This document shows positions 57,575-64,000 of a DNA stretch of 64,000 nucleotides, piece after piece. The stretch lies in assembly GCA_021234535.1 (NCBI GenBank), contig CM037838.1:18979009-19043008 (forward strand), read 5' to 3'. The DNA is from Stichopus chloronotus (taxonomy: Eukaryota > Echinodermata > Holothuroidea > Aspidochirotida > Stichopodidae). Made by a program: the position numbers and the translations under genes. The first letter of the stretch is position 1. Each line of letters opens with the position of its first letter. The notes under the pieces are model-generated. The model was not told where the DNA came from and ran no database searches. It saw only the letters and a program-made list of their open reading frames with translations.

Positions 57575-59236
57575 CTGTGATTAAAGGAGTAGGATGTGTA
57601 AAAAGGATGTTAAGAGAGAAGGAGGGAGGGGAGGGGGGTTGTCTGTCGATGTTGACTTTCGAAAAACAGTTAATTCCTAATCTCCAGTTCCATGCAAAAT
57701 AAAAAAGGGAATAGTTAAAGGGTTATTACATATAATCTCTCTGACAGTAACTGCTGCATCTACTCATACCGTAGGTGAGATGGTCTAAATCGACCGCACA
57801 TGATGACATGCTACACACACAAAAATGCACCCAACATTTAAGGGCTCTTATGATTGGAAAATTTCAATAAAATTCTTCTGAATTAGCACCAGCTGTTAAC
57901 TATAGTAGTATAGAGTGGAAAAGGTCTGGTCAGTCTTGTAGTCAAGTTAGCCTGCAGTTTTTCCATGTGCACCATTTAAAGTCTATTCTGTGCTACATGT
58001 TACTGTGATATCGATGTTAATGTGTTACATATATTCAGTTCGAAAATACAGCAGGCCTGGATTCAATTTGGATGGATTTGTACAACGTACATGCCAAACT
58101 CTGTCTACTGTAGTACAACCTTCATTTATTGGATGCTAGACTGCCTCAACTGTGACTACATTGCTTAGAACTTCTAGAAAAAAAAAAGAAGGAAGACACA
58201 TTATTTGACCTCATCTATTTATTTGGCTGACAAACCACTTTGACTCCCTTCTTAGAAGCTTGGAATATCCCCCAATGACAGCAACAAAAATCAAGCATCA
58301 CACAATATATAATACAACTGTACATCTTATTAATACCTACAGGCACTGTGGCCAGGGTCAAAGGGAAAATGCTAGAATGACTGGACTTCCCCCTTCTACC
58401 TTAAATAACAGCTTTCCAGAAAACATGCCATACTGTACAACACACACCCTTGATAATAAACTTGGCACGTATGTGCAGTAACAATATCTAACAGCCAGCC
58501 TTCAATGATATAGGATTGACTGAAGGCTTTCCAAAAAGAAAAAAAAACAAAAAAACAAATGGGATAGATTGGTATCTACTGACTGTTTGGAATGGATTTC
58601 AAGGGGAAGAGGTTCCACAAAAGGAACTTAGAAATGCTTTTCTGAGGGAGGTGATGAAAAGGCCAATTTTGGCCTCATGGGTGGTGGAGGAGCTTCAATT
58701 GCAATACAATTGCGGTGACTTTGATATAATTAATTGCTTGTAAAACTGACAGAGAAAGCATAACACTGTCACAGAGAGTTTCTTTTTCTAACTTTTATGT
58801 TGTAAAACCATCATCAGAAACTCTTCAAGTCTTTCTCATGAATATCTTTAGAGACAATAGAAGGAATGGAATTATTTAATCCATTTTTGTGACGGACCTT
58901 TCATCAACATCTAAAGTACACTTTCGCTTAAAACCACTTACTACACGAACAGCTGTGAAGTATTGTTACTTGCTACAGTAGGTCACTACGGTAAAAGTAG
59001 TGAAGTGTATCTGCGAAACTTTGATGATGCAACTGGCATGGCAGAGTTCAAATGTATAATCAACAACAGTATTTTCAACAACAGTACTAGTTAACAGTTC
59101 CTCTAATTTTGTACAGCAATCTTCAAACCATTTATTGCAGTGTACATTTTTATCAAAGTTGGATAATTTGAGTGCTCACCCACTGCAGAGCTCATTTTTG
59201 GTTGCTTGTGGTAGCAAAGGAACCTATGCAGTGACT

Positions 59237-59262
59237 GTAGTGTGTGTGTGTGTGCGTGTATG
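59237..59262. repeat. (TG)n microsatellite
   Basis: A TGTGTGTGTGTGTGTGCGTG-type tract. Confidence 0.85.
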
Positions 59263-59381
59263 TGATGGATAAGAATGCATGGTATGTTACGCGATAATTC
59301 AATAACTGAGTGGTGAATGTTTTTCAAAGTTGGTGTGTATGTGAATGATATTGTGTAGATGTGCCCTATTGTTTTTGGTTG

Positions 59382-59394
59382 AGGTCAAAGGTCA
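59382..59394 (+). promoter_or_regulatory. Perfect DR1 hexamer repeat (AGGTCAAAGGTCA)
   Basis: Two AGGTCA half-sites separated by one base form the consensus for HNF4/RXR-type nuclear receptors. A near-identical GGGTCAAAGGTCA lies at 45580. Both may belong to one repeat, so function is uncertain. Confidence 0.4.
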
Positions 59395-59994
59395 TTTGAG
59401 ATAAACAGAGGCAAAAAAGTGAATTTCTTTGAGTTGTTGCAATTTGGTGTCCATTGTTCAAATGGTGACAAGTTAAATTTATAAAAAAAAGTGTAAAAGA
59501 AGTAGAAGCTATTTAAATAATATTTTTCAGTGCTTGTTTCTTCTGCTGGGGTGACTACAGTTCAGTTCCCTGCTTTGTTGGATGCTCCAGAGGGGCTGTC
59601 ACAGTAATAAGTGCATGAGATTCAAGTTCTACACTTTGGTATAATTTGTTCTGTGTTGGTAAAAGCAGGAATTTGAGTCTTGCACATTTTGTCCACTCAT
59701 GAGCCATTCTACACTTTTTTGACATTATATGAAACACAAGTTTAATAAAACAATAGCTGTCAGCTTCAGGCATTCTACTGACCCTATCATCCTGTAACTC
59801 TCTATGTATTTTCATTCTCTCTATAAATCTGTCCTTTTGCCAAATTTGCTCTATAAGCCCTGTTTTTATGTTTTTGGGGGGGTTTCCTGTTTTCTCTTTT
59901 CTGGTATTTCCTTGAGTCCAAGAATGGTGTGATTCCTGATGTTTGCAGAAAAGTTAAACTGTATGATCAAATTTTAACAGATGATTTAGAGTGT

Positions 59995-60385
59995 TGCATA
60001 GTGTCAGTATTTCTGTTGTTAGCCTAGCGTATTACATTTCTTAAATGATTGGTTTTGCAGTGATAAGTGATACCAATATTTTTAGAGAAAAAAATGCATG
60101 GTTTCAAAATAAGACCCCCCAGGGCACATCAAATTCTTAATTGTGAGCAAAGGATAACATAAAACGCATTTCAGGTGAGTCCATCCCTGGATATCACAAA
60201 TTTAAAAATTTAGTTTAAATTTATTCATGATAAAATTGTGAAAGGGAATTTGTAAATTGGTCAATATTTGATAGATTTTCATGCAAATTGTGGCTATTTT
60301 CAACATTTTAATGATAAATTCAGTCAATATTCCAAAATGTGTTTTCACTCTCCATATTTAATCCTACAGTAAGTATGCTTACAGG
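59995..60385 (-). repeat. Dispersed repeat family 1, copy 5 (inverted)
   Basis: On the minus strand it carries the family body, including ATCATGAATAAATTTAAACT in place of the core and GGGGGGTCTTATTTTGAAAC. It parallels copy 1 closely in layout. Confidence 0.8.
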
Positions 60386-61049
60386 GCAGCAGAAAGCCTG
60401 AATGCAACCTATAAAGTAATATAAAGTTAATACTATTTTCACTGATCTATATTAACCTGCCATGTGTGTTGAGACAAGAGATACTACACCTAGTGGCAGT
60501 TTTTGTACATTTGGTGTCTTTCTGTTCTTTACATTGTACTGTTCAATGTTATTTGTGTGTTTTTCCTTCTATTAGACTCATGAGAAATAAATCTTTAGTG
60601 TTTTCAAAAGATTTTCAAGAGAGAGATGCAGTCACACATTGTGTGCATACATGATTGCTAAGTGATCACCCTACACAGGTTTCAACTTCACCGCCAGACA
60701 GTTGTGACAATTGAGATGCAAAATGGTGCTACTTAGAGACAATTTTTGTTCTTTTTGAAATATCAGCAGCCTATTGTCAACTTCTTTCGGCCAAACCAAG
60801 TTTTTGGAAGGATGTGCACATTGGGCGGTGTTTTGTAGGGGGCGTTTCAGGTGGTTTGTCATTTGGTTGTCTGGGCCACCCTTAAACCGCACTTGGATAG
60901 CTCTGCTTTAATGTATGCCTGCAAAATCATAATGGTGTTGGCCTAAAACAAATTGAAAGAAGACTTTAAGATAACTGGACTGTATCCCATAGTTGTTGTA
61001 TTGCATGTCTTCTCTTTGTAGAAGTCTAGAGATATACTTATGGATAAAG

Positions 61050-61210
61050 TGTAACAAAACAATGTAATCACGATTGCAATCATGATTACATTGCAATGTA
61101 ATTGTAATCATAATCGATTACTTTCATTTTAGCTGTAATCGTAATCATAATTGTAATCGTAAAATCTGTGGTAATTGTAATCGTAATCGATTACATTAAG
61201 ATGTAATAGC
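61050..61210. repeat. GTAATCG/CGATTAC-rich patch, possible hAT-type terminus
   Basis: Short alternations of TGTAATCGTAATCGATTAC-like words on both strands end at AATAGCCCCATGCCTG. In reverse this reads CAGGCATGGGGCTATT, like a hAT inverted-repeat start. No matching left end was located. Confidence 0.45.
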
Positions 61211-64000
61211 CCCATGCCTGCTCATTTGACCTTTGTGACCTATCTGTGATGCGTGGGTACAGTCTTGCTAAGACAAACCAAACATTGAATTATACTACCT
61301 GGAGGTGATGCTCCTGTTAAGTTACTGACATTTTAGTGAAAACATATGAAAGTGCACCACAGCACAGGTTGTGCTGAATACAGACTCCGTGCATATACAC
61401 AGGTATGCAAGTTGTTGTGTCATTGCTTCTTCATAGAAGGTACGCACATAAAACTTCTGTACTGCACTTTAAGTAAAGGGGAATTTACGTCCATATCATC
61501 AGAGCCTGGTTGATCTTGATTGATCATTGCCCCCTCCCCTCCACAAAAAGCAAAGAAAAAAAGTCTACTGTATCAGCAAACTTTGATAGGAAGGCTGCTA
61601 AATGACCTTGATTTTTGCCATTGCCCTGCAATTTCTGACCTCCTTATCAGAGGCTGGGTTTAAAAGTTAAAGCATCAAGCAAGGTACCAAAGCACCTTTG
61701 GTCTCTCGTTAAAGGATGTGTTCACGCCTCACAGGCAGTTCCTCCGTCTGCTGGAATGAGAAACCTAGGTCACAACTGTTCCCTAAGTATTGAATTGCCT
61801 GCTTACAAACACTATTGACACAGTGTTGCATGATGTTGCATTTATTTTAAAAATTAAAAATTCATGCAAGAGTCTATTGATTATGGAGCTGATGGAGAAG
61901 AAATTTGAATGAGGCCTGCATGAGAGCTGCTTCACCCTCTGCTGTTCATACAGAACTCCACAGCAAATGCACACTTACACAGTTCACATACAGAAAAACA
62001 TGAATGCCTACATAAGTTCTGTACTTATATCATGTTTACTGATCACAACTTTAAGTATTTGGTGCAAAGATCCAGTGTCTCCTTCAAAGTTGGTTCCAAA
62101 GTTTCAGTTCTTGGTTGTTCTAACCATTCTTTTGTTAGTATTTAAAGACATGTACATCCTTTAGACCTGATCAAAATGCTATACTGTGAATGCTAACAAA
62201 CATTCAAAAACAGGGAGAACATATAAATCCTTCAATTAGCCTACACTTCCTTTGATGCACAAACATTGTTTTGGTATAATATATCCAGGCACTTTTTTCT
62301 TCTCTTTGTATGTATGAAGACATATATACAGATCAAGGTACAGTGATACAGTTCACAAATTTCCAGTGGGCCAAACAAAGACAAGCCTCTTCAACAAAGA
62401 ATTCAAGACTACTGAAGTGAGTCACATATTTCTCTCAGACATGTTACAACAAAGGTTTTGTTAAGCACTGTGGTTGAGGGCATGGCAAAAATTGCCTTTG
62501 TTTATTGTTTTTGGAGATAGGGACTTCCTTACATGTAAACTTAATTTGTAGTACCATATATATTGAAAAGGTGCAAATAAATACAAGACAGTGTTACCAA
62601 TTTCATTTCCGCCATTGAGCAGCATGTGCATCCAAGACTTTTGACAGTGGGGCACTGCTGGACTGCTGTCCTGGCAGGTCTAGGAGGAGGGGTGTCCCCC
62701 CTTCTGGGGTAGAAATTTGCTCTCAGAAGGGGACTTAGATTCAAAATTGGTGGCACTTCAAAAGATCTGTTTGAGCAGCTTCTCCTCACTAGCCATAATC
62801 ACATTTCTTGTGAAGAAAATTACACGACAATTTTCTTTAGTGACACAAAACAAACAGTGAAGTAAATTTTGAAACAAGGGGGAAAAGACGAAGCGATGAA
62901 ACAGTCAATTTCTCGTCAATCTAGACAGAAAGAATGGCATCTCCTTTACAAGCCAGTTTGACAATATGTAAAATTGTACCCTGGATGATGCTAATAGTCA
63001 GTCAGTATGTCAGTATGTTTCATTTCAAGTCCATTTCCTGATACATAGTTTTTGTTGAGTCAAATGCTTGGTAATCATCCCATCAACATGGTTTACAATG
63101 ATGCTGTAATGTCCACAAAGAGGGAATAATATATGAATATACTGTATATGTAAATGTATAATCTATTTCAAGTAGGATAAAGTCAACAGTTCCAACCAGT
63201 CACTGAGAAATGGTGAGCATTATTACCTTATCTGACATAACACTACGGATAATGTAAGTCTATTTCAGAAGTCAGTGACTACACCTGCTTGACCTCACCT
63301 ATCATACCGTTTGCTTTTCTCCTCTCCTCTTCATTTTTCCCCATTTAAAGTTTTCTTAGAGGGCAATTGATAGAGTGGGTGCTCACACATTTAAACCCCC
63401 CTCCCTCTTGGCATGCCACTGATTGAAAAGTGGCGAGGCTGGGCAGGTACTCACATGAATTGAAAAGCTCTCTGATGCAGCAAAACATTGGCATTTTGAC
63501 AGCTTGTTTCTATCTCGCCCTTGGATTGGTCAGTTTCAGGGACTATCTCGGACGCTGAAGCCATTCAGGTTACAGTTTGCTGTGATGCAAGACACGGCTT
63601 CCGATTTCAAATCATTCGCAGTGACTCTGACTTTGTTTCTCAAATATTTCTTCCATTGCAATGCCTGTACACCTGCAAAAAGCAAACATTATGCAGGCAC
63701 ATAAACTGTACTGTCTTGTACTTCTTTGACACACTTGAAGTTAGACTGAAGCAGAAATATATATACATTTTTTCCATTAAAACCCTGTGCATATGTAGAG
63801 CTTTGAGGTAACAACCTTTAAAATATGGTCAATGTATGAAAAATGCTCCATTGATGCAAAATGCTATATTCATTGATGCTAATTAAGCCAATTATCTGTA
63901 TTGAGTCTGAAAACCTGCTTTTGATTTTTGACTCACTGGTAGTGATAAAGTTATGGCAAGTTTACCGCTGGGTGGTTATTCGACCGACAACTAACATGTA

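Larger units (their letters stand above)
57575..64000. other. Upstream TRMT1L intron or flank, no exon recognised
   Basis: TRMT1L coding upstream of HLDPFG was looked for on the minus strand by eye (SAM-binding DAFGATGI-like and NDLN-like blocks) and not found. Contents noted are a CpG-poor AT-rich background, a (GT)n tract at about 59237-59262, a DR1 motif at 59382, family 1 copy 5, and the GATTAC-rich patch at 61.05-61.21 kb. The rest, including 58000-59340 and 61300-64000, shows nothing I can name. Confidence 0.5.

Noticed and set aside
63504..63811. Overlapping plus-strand frames of 66 and 96 codons at the window end
   Set aside because: No family resemblance in either frame. Also checked on the minus strand for TRMT1L exons without success.

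Overview
This is a window of eukaryotic nuclear DNA, AT-rich, with spliced genes, long introns and many decayed dispersed repeats. The two genes that can be recognised are deuterostome-like in sequence. The dense short MITE/SINE-like repeats, Penelope-like retroelements and frequent G/C homopolymer tracts fit a marine invertebrate, plausibly an echinoderm. That last step is an inference from repeat style, not a demonstrated assignment.

Two protein-coding genes are supported, both on the minus strand. (1) PTPA, the PP2A phosphatase activator, is complete: eight coding exons from ATG at 36284 to the stop at 19331, 921 bp of CDS, 306 residues, every intron GT-AG and every phase consistent. (2) TRMT1L, a TRM1-family tRNA guanosine dimethyltransferase-like protein, is present as its last five coding exons (57574 down to the stop at 49907, 408 residues). 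The first visible exon starts at the catalytic HLDPFG motif, so the N-terminal half must lie further upstream. I found no exon for it between 57.6 kb and the window end. TRMT1L lies upstream of PTPA in the same direction with about 13.6 kb between them. They act in different processes (tRNA modification; PP2A activation), and nothing here suggests co-regulation.

Layout: 1-19.3 kb is downstream of PTPA (3' UTR and intergenic). It holds a 425-bp fold-back element with TTAA ends, copies of two dispersed repeat families and one SINE-like element. 19.3-36.3 kb is PTPA. Its intron 7 contains a decayed 47-bp tandem array. Its 7.7-kb intron 6 holds three degenerate Penelope-like fragments (families A, B, A) in head-to-tail order on the plus strand. 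Each begins immediately after a short (AT)n tract. The first is split by a 2,262-bp hAT-like DNA element whose 8-bp target duplication interrupts the conserved DKGGAVV motif. 36.3-49.9 kb is intergenic and repeat-rich (dispersed family 2, tRNA-derived SINEs, a DR1-bearing repeat). 49.9-57.6 kb is TRMT1L. 57.6-64 kb is probably TRMT1L intron or upstream DNA with further repeats.

The most interesting observations are the nested transposon stack with its (AT)n breakpoints, hammerhead-ribozyme-like cores just downstream of two retroelement reading frames, the TTAA fold-back element, and several apparently lineage-specific repeat families.
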